Assembly (NCBI GenBank): GCA_045544615.1
Contig: JAZPZI010000008.1
Coordinates: forward strand, 62,001 to 126,000
Source of the DNA: CAKSFT01 sp045544615
Lineage (GTDB): Bacteria; Bacillota; Clostridia; UBA1381
Direction of reading: 5' to 3'
Length of the DNA: 64,000 bases
The stretch's first letter is position 1, and each line of letters opens with the position of its first letter. The notes beneath the pieces were generated by a model. The model had not been told where the DNA came from. It saw only the letters and a list, made by a program, of their open reading frames with translations, and made no database searches. This document shows positions 43,122 to 51,687 of this stretch, one piece after another. The position numbers and the translations under genes are program-made.

Positions 43122-44924
43122 TTAGTCAAGCTTCAAGACCGACATAAATGCTTCCTGCGGAACTTCAACCGAGCCCACCTGACGCATACGTTTTTTACCT
43201 TCCTTCTGTTTTTCCAGAAGCTTTTTCTTTCGTGTGATATCGCCGCCGTAACACTTCGCCAAAACGTCCTTTCGGAGTGCTTTAACAGTTTCACGGGCGA
43301 TGATTTTATTTCCGATTGCTGCCTGAATCGGTACTTCAAAGAGCTGACGAGGGATAGACTCTTTCAGCTTTTCCGCCATTCTTCTGCCTCGTGAGTAGGC
43401 ATTGTCCTTGTGCACGATAAATGAGAGAGCATCGACCATCTCGCTGTTTAGGAGCATATCAAGCTTTACAAGGTCTGAACGACGGTATTCGGTCAGCTCG
43501 TAATCAAAGGACGCATAACCCTTTGTGCGGGATTTTAAGGCATCGAAGAAATCATAGATTATTTCGTTCAGCGGAAGCTCATAGAAAATCTGTGCACGGG
43601 TTTCTTCCATATACTTCATATCCTTGTATATTCCGCGTCGTTCCTGACAAAGTTCCATAACATTTCCGACATAGTCAACCGGAACCATGATGTTTGCATT
43701 TACCATAGGCTCTTCCATATATTCAATCTCAACTGTAGGCGGAAGATTTGTCGGGTTGTCCACCCAGATCATTTCTCCGTTTGTTTTGTGAACCTTATAG
43801 ATAACGCTTGGTGCGGTTGTAACCAGGTCAAGATTATACTCACGCTCAAGTCGCTCCTGAATGATTTCCATATGCAAAAGCCCCAGGAAGCCACATCTGA
43901 AACCGAATCCAAGTGCAACCGAGGTCTCTGCCTCGAACATTAGAGCGGCATCGTTTAACTGTAATTTCAAAAGTGCCTCACGGAGGTCATCATACTGTGC
44001 ACCGTCTGCCGGGTAAATGCCGCAGTAAACCATAGGGTTTACCTTTTTATAACCTGGTAGCGGCTCTTTTGCCGGAGCGGTGGCAAGAGTTACGGTATCG
44101 CCGACCTGTGTATCCTGAATGTTTTTAATACTTGCGGCAATATATCCAACCTCGCCCGCTGTCAGCTTGTCCGCAGGCTTCATTTTTGTTGCATGGAGTG
44201 TTCCGACTTCAACCACATCAAATTCTGCACCTGTCTGCATGAGTCGGATTCTGTCGCCCGGCTTTAGTGTACCCTCCTTCAGACGGACATAGACAATAAC
44301 ACCCTTGTAGCTGTCGTAGTATGAGTCGAATATAAGTGCCTGCAAAGGATTTTTCTCATCACCTTCGGGTGCCGGGATTTTCTCAACGATTTCCTCAAGC
44401 ACGCTTTCGACATTAAGACCGGTCTTTGCAGAAACTCTTGGTGCATCCTCTGCCGGGATGCCGATAATATCCTCGATTTCCTTTATGACATACTCGGGCT
44501 GTGCCGACGGCAGGTCGATTTTATTTATAACCGGCACTATTTCCAGGTCGTGGTCGAGTGCAAGATATGTGTTTGCAAGAGTCTGTGCCTCGATGCCTTG
44601 TGATGCGTCAACTACAAGAATTGCACCCTCACAGGCGGCAAGACTTCTTGATACTTCATAGTTAAAGTCGACATGCCCCGGTGTGTCGATGAGATTGAGC
44701 GTATAGGTTTCGCCGTCCTTTGCTGTGTATTTTAAACATACCGCATGGGCTTTGATGGTAATTCCACGTTCGCGCTCGAGGTCCATATTATCAAGCAACT
44801 GGTCTTCCATCTCACGCTGTTCCACTTCGCCTGTCAGCTCCAAAAGTCGGTCGGCAAGTGTGGACTTTCCGTGGTCAATATGCGCTATAATGCAAAAATT
44901 TCTGATTTTGTCCCTATTTGTCAT
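43122..44924 (-). CDS. lepA: Elongation factor 4 (LepA)
   Basis: The 600-residue translational GTPase has G1 'AHIDHGKST' (14-22), 'RGITIKAHAV' (G2), 'DTPGHVDF' (G3) and 'NKIDLPSA' (G4), followed by the LepA-specific C-terminal domain (about 490-600, 'LSFIVHKDNAYSRGRRMAEKLKESIPRQLFEVPIQAAIGNKIIARE'). It remodels stalled or back-translocated ribosomes. It is last in the DUF896/TPR/GNAT/rarA operon, 25 nt after rarA. Confidence 0.97.
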   Translation of the reverse strand: MTNRDKIRNFCIIAHIDHGKSTLADRLLELTGEVEQREMEDQLLDNMDLERERGITIKAHAVCLKYTAKDGETYTLNLIDTPGHVDFNYEVSRSLAACEGAILVVDASQGIEAQTLANTYLALDHDLEIVPVINKIDLPSAQPEYVIKEIEDIIGIPAEDAPRVSAKTGLNVESVLEEIVEKIPAPEGDEKNPLQALIFDSYYDSYKGVIVYVRLKEGTLKPGDRIRLMQTGAEFDVVEVGTLHATKMKPADKLTAGEVGYIAASIKNIQDTQVGDTVTLATAPAKEPLPGYKKVNPMVYCGIYPADGAQYDDLREALLKLQLNDAALMFEAETSVALGFGFRCGFLGLLHMEIIQERLEREYNLDLVTTAPSVIYKVHKTNGEMIWVDNPTNLPPTVEIEYMEEPMVNANIMVPVDYVGNVMELCQERRGIYKDMKYMEETRAQIFYELPLNEIIYDFFDALKSRTKGYASFDYELTEYRRSDLVKLDMLLNSEMVDALSFIVHKDNAYSRGRRMAEKLKESIPRQLFEVPIQAAIGNKIIARETVKALRKDVLAKCYGGDITRKKKLLEKQKEGKKRMRQVGSVEVPQEAFMSVLKLD

Positions 44925-44949
44925 AGTTTACTCCTATATAAAAATTTGT

Positions 44950-46230
44950 TTATAAACTGTCCTTTTTAACAACATCCCAATATTCCTTGGCAGAACGCTC
45001 CTGTTTGTTGTTGCCGTAGGTGTAGTAGGTTTTGTCCTTTATATTATCGGGCAGATACTGCTGCGGAACATAATTGTTCTTGTAGGCGTGCGGATACTTA
45101 TACTCAATGCCTCTGCCGAGCTTTTCAGCACCGCCATAGTGTGCGTCCTTGAGATGAGCCGGGATTTCGCCCACATCAATGCTCCCGATATCGGCAAGTG
45201 CCAGATCTATTGCAGATGCTGCCGAGTTTGACTTTGGTGCGGTTGCAAGAAGAATTACCGCTTCTGCAAGCGGAATCCGTGCTTCAGGGAAGCCTAACTG
45301 CAGGGCACTGTCAACACACGATTTTACAATTGATGCGGCCTGCGGATATGCAAGACCGATATCCTCCGATGCGATTACTAAAAGTCGTCTGCATATACTT
45401 TGCAGGTCACCGCCCGAAATCAGTCTTGCAAGATAGTGAAGCCCTGCATCGGGGTCACTGCCTCTGATTGATTTCTGGAATGCACTTAAAATATCGTAAT
45501 GGCTGTCGCCCGATTTGTCGTATTTGATAGTCTTTTTCTGGGTTGCCTGCTCTGCAAGCTCAAGGTCGATTACCACCTTTGAATCTTTGTCGGGCTTTGC
45601 CGCCATAGATGCAATCTCGAGTGAATTTATCGCCTTTCTCACATCGCCGCCTGCCATTTGTGACATATGCTCTAAAGCATCGTCTGTTACGGTAAAGTCA
45701 TAGCTTTTGAACTCGTCATCTGCCAGGATTTCAGCACCTCTTATCAGTGCATTCTTGATATCCGATGCCTCGAGTGGTTTAAATTCAAAAACGACCGCAC
45801 GTGAGAGCACAGCGTTGTAGATGTAAAAATACGGATTCTCGGTGGTACTGGCAATCAAGGTGATTTTGCCGTTTTCCATGTACTCCAGAAGCGATTGCTG
45901 TTGTTTTTTATTGAAATGCTGAATCTCGTCAAGATACAAAAGCACACCGTTTGGTGTCAGGAAACTGTCAAGCGACGAGATGATATCCTTTATGTCGGAA
46001 ACCGATGCGGTGGTGGCATTTAACTTGTAGAGTCGCTTGCCTGTATTTTTTGCAATTATGTTTGCAACGGTTGTTTTACCGACTCCGCTCGGCCCGTAAA
46101 AAATCATATTCGGATTTTCGCCACGCCTGATGATTTCACCCAGAAGCTTTCCCTCACCGAGGAGGTGCTTCTGACCTACAACCATGTCAAGTGATTCGGG
46201 GCGAATCCTGTCTGCTAACGGCTTGCTCAT
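44950..46230 (-). CDS. rarA: RarA/MgsA AAA+ ATPase (replication-associated recombination protein A)
   Basis: The 426-residue protein has 'PLADRIRPESLDMVVGQKHLLGEGKLL' at the start, Walker A 'GPSGVGKTT' near 46, Walker B 'LYLDEIQHFNK' near 98, sensor 'ASTTENPYF' near 128 and the C-terminal tetramerisation domain ('SDPDAGLHYLARLISGGDL'). It acts at stalled replication forks. The ATG at 46230 overlaps the stop of the GNAT gene (ATGA); an ATG 9 nt earlier abuts the ribosome site and is less likely. Confidence 0.94.
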   Translation of the reverse strand: MSKPLADRIRPESLDMVVGQKHLLGEGKLLGEIIRRGENPNMIFYGPSGVGKTTVANIIAKNTGKRLYKLNATTASVSDIKDIISSLDSFLTPNGVLLYLDEIQHFNKKQQQSLLEYMENGKITLIASTTENPYFYIYNAVLSRAVVFEFKPLEASDIKNALIRGAEILADDEFKSYDFTVTDDALEHMSQMAGGDVRKAINSLEIASMAAKPDKDSKVVIDLELAEQATQKKTIKYDKSGDSHYDILSAFQKSIRGSDPDAGLHYLARLISGGDLQSICRRLLVIASEDIGLAYPQAASIVKSCVDSALQLGFPEARIPLAEAVILLATAPKSNSAASAIDLALADIGSIDVGEIPAHLKDAHYGGAEKLGRGIEYKYPHAYKNNYVPQQYLPDNIKDKTYYTYGNNKQERSAKEYWDVVKKDSL

Positions 46231-46646
46231 TTTGAACATCCCCCACTACAGCCACGGCATCCACGTACCTTTGTAAGGTCCTTTATCATCTCATCATCGC
46301 CGAAGTAGCCCTCTGCCAAAAAGAACGCTCTTGATTCCTCTGTCGGGTTTACGCCGATAAAGGTGCGCATCAGCTGAACGGCTTTGTCTTCGAGTGCACG
46401 GAGGATTGTGTCGCCGACATACTGCATACGGTTGTCGGTATCCACAATTACATTGTCTATCATGCACTTGATGTTGCTTACAACATACATTCTGCCTGCA
46501 CAAATCACCTTACCGTTTTCATATCCTGCGATATGTATTGCATCGGCATCATGCTCATCGGCCTTGCCTGTCTTTAAATATTCTTCACGTATCGGGGAGG
46601 TCATGCTGTAGCCTTCCTCGCCTGTTTTTATCTTAAAGGTTATCAT
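46227..46646 (-). CDS. GNAT-type acetyltransferase with a cysteine-rich tail
   Basis: The 139-residue protein is a short GNAT-like fold ('SPIREEYLKTGKADEHDADAIHIAGYENGKVICAGRMYV' then 'VDTDNRMQYVGDTILRALEDKAVQLM...ESRAFFLAEGYF'). The substrate is unknown. Its C-terminal 12 residues include CRGCSGGC, a possible metal- or cluster-binding tail that ordinary GNATs lack. It sits between the TPR gene (2-nt gap) and rarA (4-nt overlap), so it is translationally coupled. Confidence 0.75.
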   Translation of the reverse strand: MITFKIKTGEEGYSMTSPIREEYLKTGKADEHDADAIHIAGYENGKVICAGRMYVVSNIKCMIDNVIVDTDNRMQYVGDTILRALEDKAVQLMRTFIGVNPTEESRAFFLAEGYFGDDEMIKDLTKVRGCRGCSGGCSK

Positions 46647-46648
46647 AA

Positions 46649-47440
46649 TCAGTTCTCCAGACTCTTTGAAAATTCTTCGATTTCTTCCTCACTTACAGTT
46701 GTGAGTGCTGTTCTTATACAGTCGTCAAGGTTTTCGATGTGTTCTTTTGCTTTTTCAATATCACCTTTCGCTTTTGCGATAAGGGCTGAATGATATTGTG
46801 CTTCGATGAATGTAGGACTCATCTCTAAAAGCTCGTCTGCAAGCTCGGAAGCCTTGTCAAGGTCACCGTTTTTGTAGTACGCCAAAAGCAGATTATCAAC
46901 AACATCACGGTCGTCGCTGTTGTAGTCGTATGCCTCAAGACAGAAAGCCAGGGTTTCGTCAATCGGCTCGTCACAGGCAAGCATAAGGAATCCCAAAAGA
47001 CTGTAGATTGTTGTGTTTTTGTAGTTATCAAAAATCTCACGGGCATCCTCGAGTGCTTCCTCGGCTTCGCCTTTGTGATAGTAAATGAGCGCACGGTATT
47101 CCTTGAGGACATATTTATCTCTTTCGGCAAACTTACGGTTGATGATTGCAAGGTTTGCAATCTCCAAAGCCTTGTCAAGCTCGCCCATTCGCATAAGCAT
47201 CAGGACATATGTGGAATAGGAAGATACAGGTGCACGGTCTGTTGCAAGTGCTTTGTTGTAGTATTTCTTTACTCCGTCATTGTCGCCTGCATGATATGCT
47301 TTGTTGCCGAGTGTTGCATAGATTGAGGGAAGGGACTTGTATGCAATAAGACCGAGTGCTAAAAGAAGCACAACGAGCCCTACATAGAAGTTCATACGGA
47401 ACCCGAAATATATTAAAACCAAAGATACTAAATAAACCAT
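46649..47440 (-). CDS. Membrane-anchored TPR protein
   Basis: The 263-residue protein has two N-terminal membrane segments (about 1-20 'MVYLVSLVLIYFGFRM' and 22-40 'FYVGLVVLLLALGLIAY') followed by six or so tetratricopeptide-like repeats (about 50-250), for example 'GNKAYHAGDNDGVKKYYNKALATD' and 'NLLLAYYKNGDLDKASELADELLEMSP'. It is probably a cytoplasmic-side scaffold; the partner is unknown. The start at ATG 47440 follows GAAAGG; the frame is open upstream to 47497, but that overlaps the DUF896 gene. Confidence 0.75.
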   Translation of the reverse strand: MVYLVSLVLIYFGFRMNFYVGLVVLLLALGLIAYKSLPSIYATLGNKAYHAGDNDGVKKYYNKALATDRAPVSSYSTYVLMLMRMGELDKALEIANLAIINRKFAERDKYVLKEYRALIYYHKGEAEEALEDAREIFDNYKNTTIYSLLGFLMLACDEPIDETLAFCLEAYDYNSDDRDVVDNLLLAYYKNGDLDKASELADELLEMSPTFIEAQYHSALIAKAKGDIEKAKEHIENLDDCIRTALTTVSEEEIEEFSKSLEN

Positions 47441-47456
47441 TATAATCCGACCTTTC

Positions 47457-47639
47457 TTACTGTGGCTTGTTGCCGTCGACGAACTCGACATTCTCAAGTG
47501 TTGCTCTGAAGTTTCTTTTTATATCTGCGATGTACTCATCACGCAAAAGCTTCTGTTCTGCCTTTTCTTCTTCTGTCAGACCAACGCTTCTTTGCTTGCG
47601 TGAGAGCTCGCTTATTCTGTCCATCTTTTCCTTAGTCAT
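47457..47639 (-). CDS. DUF896 family protein (YnzC-like)
   Basis: The 60-residue helical protein has the DUF896 core 'RISELSRKQRSVGLTEEEKAEQKLLRDEYIADIKRNFRATLENVEFVD'. B. subtilis homologues (YnzC, YneA-locus) have no firm function. ATG 47639 follows GAAAGGAAA; a TTG at 47657 would extend it without support. It leads the five-gene operon to lepA. Confidence 0.88.
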   Translation of the reverse strand: MTKEKMDRISELSRKQRSVGLTEEEKAEQKLLRDEYIADIKRNFRATLENVEFVDGNKPQ

Positions 47640-47677
47640 TGCCGTTTTTCCTTTCAAAACATAAATATTCAGTATAT

Positions 47678-47706
47678 ATTATACACTATTTTAAATAATT
47701 TTGCAA
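47678..47706 (-). promoter_or_regulatory. Promoter of the DUF896-lepA operon
   Basis: On the minus strand TTGCAA (47701-47706) and TATAAT (47678-47683), 17-nt spacer. Confidence 0.7.
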
Positions 47707-47790
47707 TACAAGCTTCCAAACTTTCCGAAAAAACATAGTATATTATTGTAATCTCCAATTGACAGTTTATTCGGGAAGGAGGCAGGAAGT

Positions 47791-47886
47791 ATGAGCGACT
47801 GTGGATGCAACACAAACTGCGGTTTCGACCTTGACATGGTTTTGTGGGTACTTATCATCATTGTAATCGTTACTTGCTGTAACTAA
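47791..47886 (+). CDS. Cysteine-rich 31-residue membrane microprotein
   Basis: ATG 47791 with GGAAGGAGG 7 nt upstream opens 31 codons ending TAA. The product has MSDCGCNTNCG at the N-terminus, a single hydrophobic helix (VLWVLIIIVIVT) and a CC pair at the end. Similar tiny Cys/hydrophobic proteins are frequent in spore-forming Clostridia, some related to the YjcZ group, but I cannot name a family. CATAGTATA near 47734 resembles a late sporulation sigma -10 box, without a convincing -35. A repeat array and a terminator follow. Confidence 0.6.
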   Translation: MSDCGCNTNCGFDLDMVLWVLIIIVIVTCCN

Positions 47887-47904
47887 TTTTAAAAACCCCT
47901 CTTA

Positions 47905-48016
47905 GCAGGTTATCTTAAATGATAACCTGAGTGATATTTGCCACTGCGTGGCAAGTGATATTGCGTTTGCAGTAATATATTTGCTTTGCAAATGTGATAT
48001 ATCCGATAAATCGGAT
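47905..48016 (+). repeat. Alternating GTGATAT / hairpin array
   Basis: The heptamer GTGATAT occurs at 47931, 47955 and 47994, with a one-base variant GTAATAT at 47972. Between and around them lie different short inverted repeats: CAGGTTATC/GATAACCTG, TTGCCA/TGGCAA, TGC/GCA, TTTGC/GCAAA and ATCCGA/TCGGAT. The array fills most of the 317-bp gap before the NusG-II gene. Confidence 0.75.
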
Positions 48017-48025
48017 GTTAAAGAT

Positions 48026-48052
48026 AAAAAGCCGTCAAAGACGGCTTTTTTT
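48026..48052 (+). terminator. Terminator after the microprotein and repeat array
   Basis: AAAAAGCCGTC/GACGGCTTTTTTT, 3-nt loop. Confidence 0.85.
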
Positions 48053-48124
48053 CTATGATCTTTAAGATACGGATATAAATGTGTTTGTACTTTAAGCTAA
48101 CATCCCCTTGAGAGCAATTATTAT

Positions 48125-48153
48125 TTGACTATTTTTTGGTGGTGTGGTAAAAT
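48125..48153 (+). promoter_or_regulatory. Promoter of the NusG-II/Gx transporter pair
   Basis: TTGACT (48125-48130) and TAAAAT (48148-48153), 17-nt spacer, about 50 nt before the ATG at 48204. Confidence 0.65.
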
Positions 48154-48203
48154 GGAATGTGGAATTCGTTTTGAGTAATTAACCAAAAAGGAGGCGAAAG
48201 GGC

Positions 48204-48554
48204 GTGAAGAAAAACGATATACTGTTAATATCTGCAATTGTGGTGTTTTCGGCAATGCTGTTTTTTGCGGTATCAGGCCTTTTTGCCGACGGTGACAGAG
48301 TTGAGATTTATAAGGATAACGAACTGAAATACAGTCTGCCTCTTTCGGAGGACAAGGAGATAGACTTAGGAGGAAAAAACAAGGTAGTAATCGGGGACGG
48401 CAAGGTGTATATGGAGTCTGCCGACTGCCCTGACCAGATTTGTGTGCATCAGGCACCGCTTGGCACATCGGGACGGGATATAATATGCCTGCCGAACAGA
48501 GTTATGGTAAGAGTTACCAAAACTGCCGATGCACCCGATGCGGTTTCGAGGTGA
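48204..48554 (+). CDS. NusG domain II-containing membrane-anchored protein
   Basis: The 116-residue protein has one N-terminal membrane segment (about 6-28) and an extracytoplasmic NusG_II domain with the family motif 'CPDQICVHQAPLGTSGRDIICLPNRVMVRV'. These proteins are not transcription factors. They are found beside FMN-transferase (ApbE) or Gx-transporter genes and are thought to serve a redox or flavin-related surface function. It is followed 6 nt later by the Gx transporter gene. Confidence 0.87.
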   Translation: MKKNDILLISAIVVFSAMLFFAVSGLFADGDRVEIYKDNELKYSLPLSEDKEIDLGGKNKVVIGDGKVYMESADCPDQICVHQAPLGTSGRDIICLPNRVMVRVTKTADAPDAVSR

Positions 48555-48560
48555 TGCGGT

Positions 48561-49064
48561 ATGAATAATAAAAAGATAACAAAAACGGCAATATTTGCCG
48601 CTCTTGCAATAGTTTTCGGATATATTGAGAGTTTGATTCCGCTACCTGTTCCGATTTATGGAGCAAAGGTCGGTGTTTCAAATACCGTAATCCTTGCAAG
48701 CCTTTATATGTTGGGTACACCATATGCTTTCGGGATAATGGTGATAAAGACGATTTGTCAGAGCCTGCTCTTTTCGGGCGTAACTTCATTTTTGTATTCA
48801 TTTCTCGGTGGGCTGTTCAGCGTGGCGGGAATGTGGCTTTTGAAGAAAACCAACAGATTCGGAACGGTTGGCATAAGTGTCCTTGGCGGATGCCTTCACA
48901 ATGTAGGACAGCTTGTTGCAGCCGGGATTTTGATTTCAAATTTAAACACCCTCTATTATCTTCCGATACTTTTGGTATGCGGAGTAATATCGGGTGTCGT
49001 GATTGGTATTATAACCGATATAGTTTTAAAAAAGCTTTCGGGGTTTTCGAAAAATCATTTATAG
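48561..49064 (+). CDS. Gx transporter family protein (heptaprenyl diphosphate synthase component I-like)
   Basis: The 167-residue membrane protein has five to six hydrophobic segments and the family start 'KITKTAIFAALAIVFGYIESLIPLPVPIYGAKVGVSNTVILASLYMLG'. It is usually annotated as 'Gx transporter' or 'heptaprenyl diphosphate synthase component I', though it looks like an S-component-type (ECF-like) membrane protein; the substrate is unknown. It is paired with the NusG-II gene. Its last 10 bp overlap the 3' end of the convergent AraC gene. Confidence 0.87.
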   Translation: MNNKKITKTAIFAALAIVFGYIESLIPLPVPIYGAKVGVSNTVILASLYMLGTPYAFGIMVIKTICQSLLFSGVTSFLYSFLGGLFSVAGMWLLKKTNRFGTVGISVLGGCLHNVGQLVAAGILISNLNTLYYLPILLVCGVISGVVIGIITDIVLKKLSGFSKNHL

Positions 49065-49864
49065 TACGATGGGGAGTGGCCGTCGATGCGCTTAAAAACG
49101 GTGCTGAAATAGTTCTGGTTTGCAAAGCCGAGTGAGCTTGCGACCTCCTGAACAGTCATTCCGCCCTGTATCATTGGTATAGCAGAGGTGATTTTCAGGT
49201 TGTTAAAGTATGCCATAACCCCCATACCTGCATAATGAGAAAAGGTTTTTTTGAGGTTAACCTCGCTCATGTTGCAAAGAGTTGCTATTTCTGCAACCGA
49301 AAGGTTTTTGTCGAGATTGGTCATCAGGACATTTATTATATTTGAATAATGCTTTTCGGTGCGGGATTTGGATATTTTTTTCGGCTTCGTCTGATGCGAA
49401 ATGGCATGTATAAGGAAGCTTTCGAGACTTTTTATCACAAGTTGATAATGGGTCTCGTTTTTTTCTTTTATATCTGCGATACATATTCCGACAATCTTGA
49501 AGTTTTCATAAATGCTATTTAGAATTTTTTTGGGCACTTTTAAGTCTGTAATGTCGAAGATCTTTGAAGTGTATTCGGGCATATTTTCTGCCGAGAATGA
49601 AAGAATTATTGCGGTAGGACTCGAGCCGCCGACACTTCTGAGTCTGTGAAATTCCATTGGCTCGTGCAAAACCGCCTGACCCTTTGTAAGAGTAAAGGCA
49701 TCGTTCCCGGCAGTTATACCGATTTCGCCGTCCAGAACAATTACCATTTCCCAGAAGTCATGATATTCGCCGGCGAAGATATAATCATTGTCGAATTTTG
49801 CCTTGAAAGCGGTATATAGAGCAGTTATTCGGAGAGTGTTTTCAACATTGGTATGTATATACAT
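49055..49864 (-). CDS. AraC family transcriptional regulator
   Basis: The 269-residue protein has an N-terminal cupin-like sugar-sensing domain (about 10-95: 'YHDFWEMVIVLDGEIGI...LTKGQAVLHEPMEFHRLRS') and two C-terminal helix-turn-helix motifs ('LSVAEIATLCNMSEVNLKKTF' and 'MTVQEVASSLGFANQNYFSTVFKRIDGHSPSYYK'). It is divergent from the GH3 gene and is the likely activator of the 50-58 kb sugar locus. ATG 49864 follows AAGGAAG. Confidence 0.9.
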   Translation of the reverse strand: MYIHTNVENTLRITALYTAFKAKFDNDYIFAGEYHDFWEMVIVLDGEIGITAGNDAFTLTKGQAVLHEPMEFHRLRSVGGSSPTAIILSFSAENMPEYTSKIFDITDLKVPKKILNSIYENFKIVGICIADIKEKNETHYQLVIKSLESFLIHAISHQTKPKKISKSRTEKHYSNIINVLMTNLDKNLSVAEIATLCNMSEVNLKKTFSHYAGMGVMAYFNNLKITSAIPMIQGGMTVQEVASSLGFANQNYFSTVFKRIDGHSPSYYK

Positions 49865-49997
49865 AAAAATCTTCCTTTTTGGTATTCAAAATTATATATT
49901 TTATATACAAATTCGTATATACTTTTTATTTTGGATATGGTATTATGGTATCATAATCGACATAAAATGTCAAGAACGGAAAATGGAGGTTCCAGTT

Positions 49998-51686
49998 ATG
50001 AAGAAAATCACACCGGGACAGGAAAAATGGATAAAAGAAACTATATCCAATATGTCTGTGCGCGAAAAGATGGCGCAGATTACCTGTGTTGGAGTAAATC
50101 AGCTTGTATGGGGAGGAATAACAAGAACCGATTTAACGGCTGAAGATTACAAAAAGAATGTTGACATATTTTTTGAGAAAAACCCTGTAGGTAATATCTT
50201 CTGTGGTGCTGAAATCATTCACGAAGCAACAGCCGGGGCGGAAGTTACTCACGAGGTTTTGCAGTACATACAGGAAAAAACAAAAATCCCAATGCTCGTT
50301 TCGGGAGATATCGAATACGGTGTTGGTGCCTGCGTAACAGGCATGACAAAATATCCGAACATTATGACCCTTGCAGCGCTTGGTGATGAGCAGGTAGCAT
50401 ACGATATGGGTGAGATTGTTGCAAAGGAAGCAAGAGCTATCGGCTTTAACTGGGTTTTCGGACCGGTTGTTGACCTTTGTGAAAACTGGAGTACCTGTGG
50501 TCATGGCAGAGAAATCAGCGATGACCCTGATATTGTTATAAAGTATGGCTCAAAGTTCATACAGGGCCTTAATGACTACGGCGTTGCAGCCTGTGGTAAA
50601 CACTTCCCTGACGGCGGTGCTGACTGGAGAAATCCGCATATTGCTTTGACTGAGAATGCGAAGTCGGAAGAAGAATGGATGGAAAGCACCGGCAGAATAT
50701 ATAAGGAGCTTATGGCAAGCGGTATGGAATCGGTTATGATTGGCCACACATCGCTTGTATGGGCAGAAGAGTATGACGATGCAAACTGTGGATACCCACC
50801 TGCAACCGTTTCAAAAAATGCGGTACAGAAGGTATTAAGAGACAGACTTGGTTTTGACGGTGTATGTGTAACCGATGCAATCGGTATGGCAGGATGTGCA
50901 TGCTGGAAGACAGGAAAAGAACGTATTATTGATATTGTAAATTCGGGAATAGACGTAATTCTTTTCCCGGAGGATGAGCATTACAGATATTTAGAGGAAG
51001 CAATCAATGACGGGGATATTTCACAGGAAAGACTTGATGAGAGTGTTGAGAGAGTTCTGCGCTTAAAGGTTATGCTTGGTCTTTTTGAAAAAGAAGATGA
51101 ATTTGAAAAGATTCCTGAAATTCAAAAGGAAGCAGACGAGATGAACCGCTTGCTCTCAAAGCACGCTATTACCTGTGTCAGAAACAAGCTTGATATTTTG
51201 CCACTTGATAAGAATAAAATCAAGAAGGTGCTTGCTATAAAACTTGATATGTGTCAGGACAACAACAAACCTGCTCAATTCATCAAAAAGCTTGAAGAAA
51301 TGGGTATCGAGGTTGATGTATATGATGTCAAAGATTTCGAGGACTGGGATGCTGTGCCTGAAATTTTAATAAGGGAGAAAAACGGTGATAAGTGGGATGC
51401 ATACCTTTGGTTATATGATTATGCTTATATCGGCGACTACAGACCGGGTGGTTTGATTGCACAGGCTATCATGAGAGCAGCTCCATTTGAAGCATTGTCA
51501 CCAATTTTGATTTCATTTACATCACCGTATATTCTTGAGGATATTCCTGATGCAAAGACATTTATAACAACATTTTCATCAAACAACAATAAGGAAATAA
51601 TTGATGCACTTACAAAGGCAGTATTTGGCGAAGAAGAATTCAACTATAACCTTCCGGTAAGTCATTTAAAAAGGAGAGTAAAATAA
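49998..51686 (+). CDS. GH3-family glycoside hydrolase with an altered catalytic dyad
   Basis: The start at ATG 49998 follows GGAGG, giving 562 residues and no signal peptide, so a cytoplasmic enzyme. The GH3 barrel has 'SNMSVREKMAQITCVG', 'LVSGDIEYGVGA', 'FNWVFGPVVDL', 'KHFPDGGADWRNPHIAL' near 197 and the nucleophile Asp in 'GVCVTDAIGMAG' near 295; a second domain (about 380-560) follows. Related N-acetylglucosaminidases (NagZ type) have KHFPGHG-x4-DSH with an Asp-His acid/base dyad. Here the His is kept but the Asp is Asn (NPH). It leads the operon with the Gfo/Idh and second glycosidase genes. Exact substrate unknown; a beta-N-acetylhexosaminide is plausible from nagB in the locus. Confidence 0.85.
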   Translation: MKKITPGQEKWIKETISNMSVREKMAQITCVGVNQLVWGGITRTDLTAEDYKKNVDIFFEKNPVGNIFCGAEIIHEATAGAEVTHEVLQYIQEKTKIPMLVSGDIEYGVGACVTGMTKYPNIMTLAALGDEQVAYDMGEIVAKEARAIGFNWVFGPVVDLCENWSTCGHGREISDDPDIVIKYGSKFIQGLNDYGVAACGKHFPDGGADWRNPHIALTENAKSEEEWMESTGRIYKELMASGMESVMIGHTSLVWAEEYDDANCGYPPATVSKNAVQKVLRDRLGFDGVCVTDAIGMAGCACWKTGKERIIDIVNSGIDVILFPEDEHYRYLEEAINDGDISQERLDESVERVLRLKVMLGLFEKEDEFEKIPEIQKEADEMNRLLSKHAITCVRNKLDILPLDKNKIKKVLAIKLDMCQDNNKPAQFIKKLEEMGIEVDVYDVKDFEDWDAVPEILIREKNGDKWDAYLWLYDYAYIGDYRPGGLIAQAIMRAAPFEALSPILISFTSPYILEDIPDAKTFITTFSSNNNKEIIDALTKAVFGEEEFNYNLPVSHLKRRVK

Positions 51687-51687
51687 A

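Noticed and set aside
47905..48016. Possible CRISPR array
   Set aside because: The repeated unit is only 7 bp, spacers are themselves palindromes of uneven length, and no cas gene is present.
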